Shown one piece after another: positions 43,458 through 51,555 of a stretch of 64,000 nt of DNA. The DNA comes from Planctomycetales bacterium. GTDB lineage: Bacteria; Planctomycetota; Planctomycetia; Isosphaerales; Isosphaeraceae. The notes beneath the pieces were generated by a model that saw only the letters and a program-made list of their open reading frames with translations, did not search any database and was not told the origin of the DNA. Made by a program: the position numbers and the translations under genes. Numbering within the stretch: the first letter of the stretch is position 1; the number at the start of each line of letters is the position of its first letter. Where the stretch lies: assembly GCA_027451885.1 (NCBI GenBank), contig DAIDHX010000311.1:62001-126000 (forward strand), in the 5' to 3' direction.

Positions 43458-44129
43458 TCAGGCCCGCTTGCGCCGGAAGCGGAGCCAGGCAAGACTGATC
43501 CCGCCCAGACCGCAACCGAGCATCCCAACCGAGGATGGCTCCGGTACCGCCGAGAATGTTCCCCCGACGTTGGACACAAAGCTGGACAACGTTGTGTTCG
43601 TAATCGAGGCAACCGGCGTGACATCCGTGAGCGCGAGCGACATGCCGGTTGGCGGCGCAAGGTGGCCCAGGATCGGAGCGTAGTTCGACGTGAAATTCAA
43701 ATACGAGGATCCCCCGGCCGAACTCGCCGCCAAAGTGAGCGCTGTGCCCGCGCCGAAAACCGTGTCCTGGAACGTGCCCGAGAGATAGTTGGTCCCGGTC
43801 TTGCCCGTTCCGCTGTAGATCGAAAACGACCCCTGGAAATCCTGCGTGATATGCCCGGAGCCGTCGATCGAGGCCGTGGAAATATTGGTTGCAACCAACG
43901 AGAAATACGCCGAGAGGTTGGCGGTTGAGCCAGCCACGTTGGTGATTGTGACTGCAATGTCCGTGGCCGTCAGAACGGTGTTCGTGCCGGACTGGGTTGC
44001 TGTGAAGCCAAGCTGGGTTGTGTCTGTCTGTCCGAAAATGAGAACCGTGCCAGCCCTGGCATCGCCAGCCGAAAGCGCTCCGCACACCAGGCCGACGCCC
44101 AGGACAGAGTAAAGCGCTCGTAAAATCAT
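43458..44129 (-). CDS. PEP-CTERM secreted protein, copy 1
   Basis: This 223-residue protein has a signal peptide (MILRALYSVLGVGLVCGALSAG, cleaved near ARA-G). A beta-rich domain rich in Thr, Ser and Gly follows, then the C-terminal PEP-CTERM sorting signal: VPEPSS, a hydrophobic segment and RFRRKRA. Proteins with this tail are processed by an exosortase (EpsH/XrtA-like), usually in bacteria that make extracellular polymers. The second copy at 44738-45412 shares TGTNYLSGTF, SNVGGTFSAVPEP and SLxFTDVTPV-type segments, so the pair arose by duplication. Start ATG 44129 chosen because of the signal peptide and GAAGGAG upstream. Confidence 0.92.
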   Translation of the reverse strand: MILRALYSVLGVGLVCGALSAGDARAGTVLIFGQTDTTQLGFTATQSGTNTVLTATDIAVTITNVAGSTANLSAYFSLVATNISTASIDGSGHITQDFQGSFSIYSGTGKTGTNYLSGTFQDTVFGAGTALTLAASSAGGSSYLNFTSNYAPILGHLAPPTGMSLALTDVTPVASITNTTLSSFVSNVGGTFSAVPEPSSVGMLGCGLGGISLAWLRFRRKRA

Positions 44130-44673
44130 CCTCGCCACTCCTTCGAAAGGTCTTGGCGAAAGATGCCACGGTAACGACGGGAACCGGGCGTTCATCCACG
44201 TTCGAACTGCGCGAAGCGCTGACCCAATCCTTGCGGTGCCACAGAGAGCGGAACTCTTGATCCCGAGTGGCATCCTCCACGTAACGGCAGATTTCCTCCA
44301 CCACGATGGCAGAGGAGTGTTCATAAAGGTAGCGAAGAGTGCGAGAGGCTGTCAATCGCGGTTTTTCAATTAAGAACGTAATGCCTCTTCTTTGTGCTCA
44401 ACTAGGCGTCTATGACGTTAATGGTCCTTGCGTGTGCCAGGCGAAACAGCCGGATATTCGGCACGATTCCCGTTTTATCCGCAAGTGGGCGAGGAGTTTG
44501 TGCGTTTCCTTGCCGGGTTGCTCAAAAGCAACGGGGAGATGGTTGCTTCGGAGCGTGGCTGGAACGGGTTGGTCTGGTGTTGCAGGGCCTGGGGGGTCTT
44601 GCTGAGCGGGTGCGAGAGGGGGCGCGGGCGGCTTGCACGGCGGGGGTTTTCTCATGTTCCGCGGAACGAAACA
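44130..44673. other. Intergenic region between the PEP-CTERM paralogues
   Basis: The 544 bases before the second gene's terminator hold the upstream region of copy 1. A minus-strand open stretch reads RTLRYLYEHSSAIVVEEICR near 44275-44345, which may be part of a lost gene, but no start or stop context makes it a gene. No promoter was firmly recognised. Confidence 0.4.
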
Positions 44674-44700
44674 GCCCAGGCGCGGGGTTCGCGCCTGGGC
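44674..44700 (-). terminator. Terminator after the second PEP-CTERM gene
   Basis: GCCCAGGCGCG (44674-44684) pairs perfectly with CGCGCCTGGGC (44690-44700) over a 5-base loop. On the minus strand TGTTTCGTTCC follows. Confidence 0.75.
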
Positions 44701-44737
44701 CGGTGCGTGCCTTGGAAATCTGGAACGCGGGGTTTGA

Positions 44738-45412
44738 TCAGCTCACTCGGGCAGCGCGCTTCCGCCACGCGCCCAGGCCAAGCACGGCCGCGCCCATCCC
44801 CAGCATCAGCGCTGAGGTCGGCTCCGGAACGGCGGAGAACGTGCCGCCGACGTTCGAAGTGAATCCGCCGATCGTCGCGGGGTTGCCGGTGGTGGCGTTG
44901 ACGGGTGTCACGTCGGTGAAGGACAGCGACATGCCTCGCGGCGAGGCAAGGTAAGGAATGGCGGCGGAGGTGAACGTCAGCGCTTGCCCAGTGCCGGTCG
45001 AGCTCGCGTTGAAGGTGAGCGAGCTCGCGTTTTCCGCCCCCGACAACGTTCCGGTGAACGTACCCGAGAGGTAGTTCGTGCCCGTCTCGCCCGTTTTGCT
45101 GTAGATCTCAAACGTTCCCTTGAACGACTCAACGATGTAACCGCCCGAAACCGTGGCGGCGCTGACGTTCGTGGCATTGAGATTGAAATAGGCCGGGAGT
45201 GAGGCTCCCACCCCGTTCAGATTGGTCAAATTCACCGCGATATCAGTCGCGGAGAGCGTCGTCGTCGAGCCACTCGCGGTGGCGGTAAACGACGCAGGCG
45301 CCGTGCTCGTTTGGCCGAAGACCAGAATCGTGCCCGCACTCGCCTGGCTGGCGCCAACCAGGCAAGACACAAGGCCAACGCTCAGCAACTTGCAAAACCA
45401 TCGCATGCTCAT
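44738..45412 (-). CDS. PEP-CTERM secreted protein, copy 2
   Basis: This 224-residue paralogue of the neighbouring gene has a signal peptide (MSMRWFCKLLSVGLVSCLVG, cleaved near ASA-G), a Thr/Ser/Gly-rich beta domain, and the PEP-CTERM tail VPEPTSALMLGMG, hydrophobic segment, WRKRAARVS. Both copies share GTILVFGQT/GTVLIFGQT just after the signal and TFSAVPEP before the tail. The ATG at 45412 is preferred. Upstream a perfect palindrome, AGAACATGTTCT, is at 45432-45443. Confidence 0.92.
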   Translation of the reverse strand: MSMRWFCKLLSVGLVSCLVGASQASAGTILVFGQTSTAPASFTATASGSTTTLSATDIAVNLTNLNGVGASLPAYFNLNATNVSAATVSGGYIVESFKGTFEIYSKTGETGTNYLSGTFTGTLSGAENASSLTFNASSTGTGQALTFTSAAIPYLASPRGMSLSFTDVTPVNATTGNPATIGGFTSNVGGTFSAVPEPTSALMLGMGAAVLGLGAWRKRAARVS

Positions 45413-46070
45413 CGAGTAATCTCCGTACTTAAGAACATGTTCTGACAAGAAACAAACCTGCATGCAGCTCAACAAACTCAGGAGCCCTGGCAAACGCGGC
45501 TCTTCTTCATCTCCATCACCGGTGAACCTCTCGATCGGTTTCAATCATCGTACGCAAGGCCGCTCGCGATCTGGACGAAAGAAAGCCGGTTCATATCCGG
45601 AATTCCCACCTGCAGCGGTGTGGCAGGTGTCTTCTGCAATGTCTGCGGGATATTGTAAGGCTCTGAAAAAAAACAGGTTGCGTGTAATCAGCGGGCTGGC
45701 TGAGAGCGGCTTTGAGCGGGGTTTTCAAGGTCGCCTAAAACGGCAACATTGCTGCTTCGAGGCGACGTGACCCTGGCATGTGATGACGCGAGTAAACATG
45801 CGTGCATGGAGAGATGCTCGGCGGTTGCTTCTGGGGGCTCCACGGTACGGGGTGTGCATGTGGGAGGGATGTGTCCGCGAGTCGCCGGGGTGGCGCTCGA
45901 TCATTCGGGGTGAGCGGATGTCTGTCGCGCTGATGAAGGATTTCGTTATTGCCTCTCGATCTGGGGAGGACTATGATCGCGCTATTCCACATTCTGGATG
46001 GGGAGCGGCAAGGGCGCGCTCGGTCTAGATTGGCCTCGCGCCTGGAGCTGGTCTGCACAGGGGTTGTGCC
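45413..46070. other. Intergenic region upstream of the TPR genes
   Basis: The 658 bases hold the palindrome before PEP-CTERM copy 2 and a stretch of eight A near 45665. No gene was recognised; the frames here are short and without codon bias. Confidence 0.5.
45432..45443. promoter_or_regulatory. Perfect 12-bp palindrome before the second PEP-CTERM gene
   Basis: AGAACATGTTCT is self-complementary over its full length and lies 20-31 bases ahead of the start codon, where an operator could act. The first copy has no equivalent site that I can see, so the two paralogues may be regulated differently. Possible operator only. Confidence 0.35.
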
Positions 46071-47009
46071 GTGTGCGGGAGCCTGGCGACGCGAACGGCG
46101 ATCGTCGTTTTGATCCTGGCGGGTGCCGCGACTTCTGCATCCGCCCAGGGGGATTTTCCCGAAGCGTGGGTTGGTAAGCGTGTGATCCTGAAGCTGGGCG
46201 TCTGTCTCACGATCGCGGATCGCCCGGTCGACAGCCACGACATGTATCACGTCTACAGGGTGGTGCGTGCTGAAGCCGGCGTGCTCTGGCTGGAATCCGA
46301 ATATCGCTGGGACGTGAAAGGCTACGCCCAGGCGTGCGATCTCGTGCCCCGGGATGCTGCGATTGCCTATTACACCAGGCTCATTCAGGCCAGGCCGGCC
46401 GAGGCGCAAGCGTATCTCCTGCGCGGGCATCACAGGCGGGTTGATCGCAAGGACCTTCCCGGCGCGATCGAGGACTACACCCGCGCGATCGAGCTGGATC
46501 CGTCGTGGTCATCTGCGCGCGATAGTCGAGGCAACGCGTGGTACGCGCAACACGAATACGATCGAGCCATTGAGGACTATGACGCCGCGATCGCCGTGGC
46601 ACCCGGCGATCTCTGGCCCTACAACAACCGCGGCAATGCCTGGCGCAAGAAGGGAGACTATGCGCGAGCCGTTTCCGACTGGGACGAGGCTGAGCGAATC
46701 GACCCCGACAACCCGCTCCCTTACGCCAACCAAGCGTGGCTCGCCGCGACCTGCCCCGATCCGGCGTTCCGCGACGGCAAGAAGGCCGTGAAGCTCGCGG
46801 CCAGGGCGTGTGCCCTGGCACACGGACGCGACGAATTCTGTGTCGAGGCCCTGGCCGCGGGGTACGCAGAATGCGGCGACTTCGCCCACGCGATTGCCTA
46901 CCAGAAACGCGCGGTCGCTCTCTGCGTGAACAAGCTCGATCGCAAGAACGCCCTGGAACGTCTTGCAGCCTATCGATCGCGGAAACCCTGCCGAGATCGG
47001 GCTTCTTGA
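46071..47009 (+). CDS. Exported TPR-repeat protein, copy 1
   Basis: This 312-residue protein has a signal peptide (to about ASA-Q, residue 26), a small beta domain that contains WVGKRVILKLGVCL, YRVVRAEAGVLWLESEYRWDVKGYAQ, and then tetratricopeptide repeats: AQAYLLRGHHRRVDRKDLPGAIEDY, RGNAWYAQHEYDRAIEDY, RGNAWRKKGDYARAVSDW. The TPR part is a protein-binding scaffold. The GTG start at 46071 (codes MCG-) is supported by the second copy, which begins with ATG-TGT-GGC at the same place. The pair is a tandem duplication with about 240 bases between. Confidence 0.88.
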   Translation: MCGSLATRTAIVVLILAGAATSASAQGDFPEAWVGKRVILKLGVCLTIADRPVDSHDMYHVYRVVRAEAGVLWLESEYRWDVKGYAQACDLVPRDAAIAYYTRLIQARPAEAQAYLLRGHHRRVDRKDLPGAIEDYTRAIELDPSWSSARDSRGNAWYAQHEYDRAIEDYDAAIAVAPGDLWPYNNRGNAWRKKGDYARAVSDWDEAERIDPDNPLPYANQAWLAATCPDPAFRDGKKAVKLAARACALAHGRDEFCVEALAAGYAECGDFAHAIAYQKRAVALCVNKLDRKNALERLAAYRSRKPCRDRAS

Positions 47010-47252
47010 GCCCACCTGCCTGCCCCCTGCGCGGGGCCGTGGCGGCAGGCGCCGCGGCATGACTCCGGATTCTGGCAAAATGAAGGTGTTCGTTCTTGCT
47101 CCGGTTGGGAGCGGGCTCTATCATCGAGATCCGGAAGCGCGTCAATCTGGCCTGATCGATTCCCCCCAGGCAGACCTGCCGGCTGCGACGATTCCCAGCG
47201 GCCGCGGGCGTGAAAGGCCGAGACGAGCACATCGTCCCGGAACCGACCAAAC

Positions 47253-48203
47253 ATGTGTGGCATTCGCTGGTCTCAACTCGCCAGGCGATCGACCCTGGCC
47301 GTGGCGATTGCGCTTACGGCCGCATGCCAGGCCCGTGGCCAGACGCGTTCCGAGGGTTCATGGATTGGGCGAAAGGTGATTACCAAGCTGGGAGTTTCGC
47401 TCCGCGCTGGGAATGGGGTCGTGGACGACCACAAGATTTACCACACGTACAAGATCGTGCGCGTGGAGAACGGTTGGCTCTGGCTTGAGTCGCAGTATCG
47501 GTTCGACGTCAAGGGATATGCCTTGCCTTCGGAGGTCATTCCCCGCGAGTCCGCGCTTGAGTATTACAACTCTGTGATCAAGGCGGAGCCCAGAAACGCC
47601 CGTGCGTATCTGCTGCGAGGCCACCACCTGCGCGTTGATCGGAAGGCGTTTGACGAGGCGATCAAGGACTACGACCGGGCGCTTGAGCTCATGCCGGAAT
47701 GGGCCTCGGCATACAACAGCCGGGGCAACACGTGGTTTGCCAAGCACGAGTACGACAAGGCGATCGAGGATTATGGCCGGGCGATGCAGCTCGCTCCCCG
47801 GGATGTTTGGCCGAGAAACAACCGCGGCAACGCCTATCGCAAGAAAAAGGAATATGCGAAGGCGGTGGACGACTGGCGGGAAGCCCAGCGCATGGATCCC
47901 AAGAATCCGTTGCCTTACGCCAATATCGCCTGGCTTACCGCGACTTGCCCGCTGAAGAAACATCGAGACGGCAAGCGGGCGTTGCGGTTGGCGACACAGG
48001 CGTGCGAGCTTTCTGGCTGGCGAGACGGGTACTGCCTGGGCACGCTTGCCGCCGCGTATGCCGAGCTGGGAGACTTTCGCCGGGCCGTCGCCTATCAGGA
48101 GAAGGCGAATCAGATTTATCCTGGCGAGGTCGACCGCAAGCGCGGGCAAGCGCGGCTCAAGCTTTATCGCGATCAAAAGCCATACCGTGACGAGGAGCCC
48201 TGA
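47253..48203 (+). CDS. Exported TPR-repeat protein, copy 2
   Basis: This 316-residue paralogue of the upstream gene has a signal peptide (MCGIRWSQLARRSTLAVAIALTAACQARG). The beta domain WIGRKVITKLGVSL ... YKIVRVENGWLWLESQYRFDVKGYALP matches copy 1 closely. The TPRs include RAYLLRGHHLRVDRKAFDEAIKDY and RGNTWFAKHEYDKAIEDYGRAMQ, with the C-terminus ...LKLYRDQKPYRDEEP. Copy 2 is more lysine-rich and its signal peptide has a Cys (AACQA), so an alternative lipoprotein start is possible. Function is unknown. Confidence 0.88.
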   Translation: MCGIRWSQLARRSTLAVAIALTAACQARGQTRSEGSWIGRKVITKLGVSLRAGNGVVDDHKIYHTYKIVRVENGWLWLESQYRFDVKGYALPSEVIPRESALEYYNSVIKAEPRNARAYLLRGHHLRVDRKAFDEAIKDYDRALELMPEWASAYNSRGNTWFAKHEYDKAIEDYGRAMQLAPRDVWPRNNRGNAYRKKKEYAKAVDDWREAQRMDPKNPLPYANIAWLTATCPLKKHRDGKRALRLATQACELSGWRDGYCLGTLAAAYAELGDFRRAVAYQEKANQIYPGEVDRKRGQARLKLYRDQKPYRDEEP

Positions 48204-48247
48204 GCCGGCGCTGGGAGGGCCGCGGCCGGGCGCATCCGCCCGTTGAC

Positions 48248-49516
48248 TCAGAAGGCGAGAATGCCAAGCGCGAGACCGGCGCCGAAGAGCCCAAGTCCGG
48301 TCGCCACGGTCGCCGCGAGCGCGATTCCGGGCCTGTTTTCCGCGAGGCGGGCGAAGCCGCGAAACCAACCCGGATAGACCGGCTCGACCTTGATCGTGAT
48401 GGGCGGCGAGACAGAAGCCGGCCTTTCCGCTTCCGCGACGGGCGCTGTGACCACCTGGGCGGGCGCCTTCTGCCGCGGCCTGATCAGGTTCGCGAGCGCC
48501 TCGGCCGCCTCGGCCGCGGTGGCGTATCGTTCCGCCGGCTTGGGCGCGAGCATCCGGTCGAGCACACGCACAAAACTGGTAGGCACGTCGCTCAAGTATT
48601 CCGTGATCGGCGTGTGCCGGCCGCTGATCCGCTTGCCCAGCCGTTCGATGGGCGTTTCACCCGGGAACGGCAGCTTGCCCGTGGCCAGATGATACATCGT
48701 ACAACCGAGGCCGTAGATGTCCGTCCGGCCGTCGACCTCACGCCCGCAAGCCTGTTCCGGCGACATGTAATCGACCGTGCCCACCGCGATGCCGTCCGCC
48801 GTGGCGAACGTCGCCGAGCTATCCGCTTCCATCAGCACCCCAAGACCCAGGTCCAGCACCTTGATCTTGCGGTCGCCCGTCAAAAGCAGATTCGACGGCT
48901 TGATGTCGCGGTGAACAATCCCCTGCCCATGCGCATGCGCAAGCCCCTGGCAGGCCTGAGCCGCGTACTCCACCACCTCGAGCGGCGGCAGCGGCCCCTT
49001 GCGCAGGCGCTCGCCCAGGCTCAAGCCCGGCACATACTCCATCACAATGAAGAGCACCTTGTTCATGCGGTCAGCGTCATACGCCCGCACGACGTTGGGG
49101 TGATCCAGCCGGCCGACCAGCTTCATCTCACGCTGAAAACGCGAAACCACACGCTCATTGGAGGAGATCTCAGGCGCGATGATCTTGATGGCCACCGTGC
49201 GGTCCATCATCATGTGGTGCGCCTTGTAGACCCGCCCCATCGAGCCCGAGCCAATGCGATCCAGGATCACATAACGCCCGACCAGCAAGCCCCCCGGCTT
49301 GTTGTTCAGGAATCGCTTGGCCTGGTACGACGTGATCACATTGTCGTCGACGAGCCTATCCGCCAGCTCGATCGAGTCCATGGGGTAATCCCCCTGGAGA
49401 ATCTTCTGGCGAATGTCCGCGAGCAGCTTTTCGTTGAGGACGCCAGAAGCGCGGATGACCGCCAGCAGATCCAGCGGAGCGCCCGAGGTCGACTTCGACT
49501 TGTCCGCGCTCGCCAT
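48248..49516 (-). CDS. Membrane-anchored Ser/Thr protein kinase
   Basis: This 422-residue protein has an N-terminal helical region (about 1-75), a Hanks-type kinase domain (about 80-345) with GSGSMGRVYKAH, AIKII (catalytic Lys), HRDIKPSNLLL (catalytic Asp) and DLGLG in place of DFG, and SPEQACG. The tail includes a proline-rich linker and a C-terminal membrane span (GIALAATVATGLGLFGAGLALG). It is a typical planctomycete signalling kinase. The substrate is unknown. It is convergent with TPR copy 2. Confidence 0.95.
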   Translation of the reverse strand: MASADKSKSTSGAPLDLLAVIRASGVLNEKLLADIRQKILQGDYPMDSIELADRLVDDNVITSYQAKRFLNNKPGGLLVGRYVILDRIGSGSMGRVYKAHHMMMDRTVAIKIIAPEISSNERVVSRFQREMKLVGRLDHPNVVRAYDADRMNKVLFIVMEYVPGLSLGERLRKGPLPPLEVVEYAAQACQGLAHAHGQGIVHRDIKPSNLLLTGDRKIKVLDLGLGVLMEADSSATFATADGIAVGTVDYMSPEQACGREVDGRTDIYGLGCTMYHLATGKLPFPGETPIERLGKRISGRHTPITEYLSDVPTSFVRVLDRMLAPKPAERYATAAEAAEALANLIRPRQKAPAQVVTAPVAEAERPASVSPPITIKVEPVYPGWFRGFARLAENRPGIALAATVATGLGLFGAGLALGILAF

Positions 49517-49722
49517 TTCCCGCCCCCGACCAGCGCCTTTCCTGGGCGACCCGCGACGGAACCCAGGATTGTGAAACGAGTTTGTTAAAAGAAAGGAGTC
49601 CGCACTAGCAAAGCTGGTTTGACGATACCAGAATGGAAAACCGAGAACAATGAAACAGCGGGTTGAGTGAAACCCTGGGCGGGCGAGGCTGCCCCGCCGC
49701 TGGAATTGCGAGGCGATGATTC

Positions 49723-50625
49723 ATGGCCGAAACCATGTCCGATCCTCAGGCAGCGCTCAAGCAATTTCAGAAGCGCTGCGACTTTCTGGTGGGGATCGAC
49801 TCTGACGGCTGCGCGTTCGACACGATGGAGGTGAAGCACAAGGAGTGCTTTATCCCGAACATCATCAAGTATTATCACCTTGCGAGCGTGTCGCGGTATG
49901 CGCGCGAGACTGCTGAGTTCATCAACCTCTATTCGAATCAGCGAGGCATCAACCGCTTCCCGGGTCTCGTGGCCACGATTGACATGCTCTCCGAGCGCAG
50001 GGAGGTCATTGAGCGGCGGCCCAAATTGCCGTCGCTCGCGGGGCTGCGGGCGTGGCTCAAGCGCGAAACCAGGCTCGCCAACCCAGCCCTGCGCGCTGAG
50101 GCCGCCCGCACCGGCGATATCGACCTGGCGCTCGCCCTCGAGTGGATCGAGGCCGTCAATCGCTCCATCAGCGAAATCGTGCACGACGTGCCGCCATTTC
50201 CTTACGTCCGCGAGTCGCTCGAGAGCCTCGAGGGCAAGGCCGACGTCATGGTTGTCTCCGCAACCCCAGGCGCTGCGCTCGAACGCGAGTGGGCCGAACA
50301 CAGCCTTATCTCCCATGTCAGCCTGATCGCAGGCCAGGAAATGGGGAGCAAAACCGAGCATCTGACCCTGGCCGCGAAGGGCCAGTACGCCCCCGACCAC
50401 GTGCTCATGGTCGGCGACGCGCCAGGAGACCTGGCCGCCGCTCGCGCCTCGGCCTCGCTCTTCTACCCCATCGAGCCCGGACATGAGTCCGAATCGTGGC
50501 AGCGCTTCTTCGAGGAAGGACTGCCCCGATTCCTCAATGGATCATATGCAGGCACCTACATGAGCGGCCTTGTGAACCGATTCGAGAAGCTGCTTCCCGC
50601 AACCCCGCCCTGGAAACTCGCCTGA
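49723..50625 (+). CDS. HAD-superfamily hydrolase
   Basis: This 300-residue protein has HAD motif I VGIDSDGCAFDTMEVKH (Asp nucleophile and Asp+2), a large cap of about 130 residues, motif II VVSATP, a Lys in MGSKTEHL and motif IV VLMVGDAPGDLAAA. It is a phosphatase or phosphoglucomutase-like enzyme; the large cap suggests a specific sugar- or nucleotide-phosphate substrate, not assigned. The gene has its own strong terminator 45 bases after the stop. An in-frame alternative start MSDPQ is 4 codons later. Confidence 0.88.
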   Translation: MAETMSDPQAALKQFQKRCDFLVGIDSDGCAFDTMEVKHKECFIPNIIKYYHLASVSRYARETAEFINLYSNQRGINRFPGLVATIDMLSERREVIERRPKLPSLAGLRAWLKRETRLANPALRAEAARTGDIDLALALEWIEAVNRSISEIVHDVPPFPYVRESLESLEGKADVMVVSATPGAALEREWAEHSLISHVSLIAGQEMGSKTEHLTLAAKGQYAPDHVLMVGDAPGDLAAARASASLFYPIEPGHESESWQRFFEEGLPRFLNGSYAGTYMSGLVNRFEKLLPATPPWKLA

Positions 50626-50670
50626 GAGCCCGCGCGAACCCCCTGTCTCCGCGCCCATGATCGAATGCCT

Positions 50671-50717
50671 GTCTTAAAAGAGAGAGTTCAGCCATTTAAG
50701 ACTTTTCTGGGTTTTTT
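50671..50717 (+). terminator. Rho-independent terminator of the HAD gene
   Basis: GTCTTAAA (50671-50678) pairs perfectly with TTTAAGAC (50695-50702). TTTTCTGGGTTTTTT follows (50703-50717). It is the clearest T-tailed terminator with an AT-rich stem in the window. Confidence 0.8.
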
Positions 50718-50909
50718 CCCTTCGTACTCCTCAAAAAATCGCCGAAAAGCGTCCACGCTGCGCGCGCCAAGCGTATTCTGTTATTTAGAGTAAGCTAAAA
50801 GTCGAAACGTTCGGTCCTGTGCCGTCAGAAGCCAGATCGGCTTCCCTGGCTAACTCTCCAACCCAACGTTCGTGACCTGACTCTCATCGATGCAGAGGAG
50901 GACGTTCAC

Positions 50910-51527
50910 ATGAGCGGGCTTCGTGATCTGCGTTCGGATCGGGTGCGCAAGGCGGTGTTTCTTTCGATGGTGCTGGCGCCCGCGGTTTTGCTGGGCTGGT
51001 TGTGGGCCGCGTCCCACGCGAGAGTCGCGTTCGGCGCGGGGGTTGCCGCTGCGCAGCAGCAACCCCAGTTTCCAGCGCAGCCAGGCAAGGCGATGCCGGC
51101 AGTCGGCCAACTCTTCGCACGCACGGCAGCCGAGTGGGGGGCCCAGGTGATTCTGCCGCAGCAGACCTGGTCTGCCGGTGCACCGTTTGCAGTAGAGCTC
51201 GGATTCACGTTCAAATCGGATCATGATGCCTTTGTGCAGGGCCTCCCGACGACGTCGATCCTCTATCTCTCGGGCGCGGCGGACGTGCAGACGGGGGCTT
51301 TCACGGTGTGGGGCCAGTCGGCTTCTCAGGACAACTCGACTTATGGTGCAAACGGAATTCTGACGGGCGGTTCGATCAAGATCACCTTCAAACCGGTCGC
51401 GCCGGCACTACCAGATGGGACAGGCAGAATTATCGTGATCACGTTGACCACGACTCCGCCTCCGCACGCGAGCAGTACCAACGTTTGGCAGGTCGTCAAG
51501 CAGGCCGTTCAGGAGAAAAAGCCGTAG
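50910..51527 (+). CDS. Secreted or membrane-anchored protein of unknown function
   Basis: This 205-residue protein has an N-terminal basic stretch then a hydrophobic span (AVFLSMVLAPAVLLGWLWAA, about 15-34), a signal anchor or peptide. The rest is Gly/Thr/Gln-rich with a beta pattern (FAVELGFTFKSDHDAFVQGLP, STYGANGILTGGSIKITFKP). I recognise no domain. It sits between the HAD gene and a convergent kinase gene. An ATG at 50910 with AGGAGG 12-18 bases upstream is a fair start. Confidence 0.7.
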   Translation: MSGLRDLRSDRVRKAVFLSMVLAPAVLLGWLWAASHARVAFGAGVAAAQQQPQFPAQPGKAMPAVGQLFARTAAEWGAQVILPQQTWSAGAPFAVELGFTFKSDHDAFVQGLPTTSILYLSGAADVQTGAFTVWGQSASQDNSTYGANGILTGGSIKITFKPVAPALPDGTGRIIVITLTTTPPPHASSTNVWQVVKQAVQEKKP

Positions 51528-51555
51528 GCTGGGAGTGTCGTCGCGCGGCGGTATT

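Noticed and set aside
44275-44345. Possible protein fragment RTLRYLYEHSSAIVVEEICR on the minus strand
   Set aside because: It looks protein-like but is only about 45 residues, with no stop/start context and no partner; noted in the intergenic entry only.
45432-45443. LexA box
   Set aside because: The palindrome GAAC-AT-GTTC has only 2 bases between the half sites; the Gram-positive LexA box needs 4. It is kept as an unnamed palindrome.
45462-45770. Plus-strand frame of 102 codons before the TPR genes
   Set aside because: It lacks a ribosome site and codon bias and shows no recognisable sequence.
49585-50484. Minus-strand open frame (299 codons)
   Set aside because: It is antisense to the HAD gene, whose motifs are intact.
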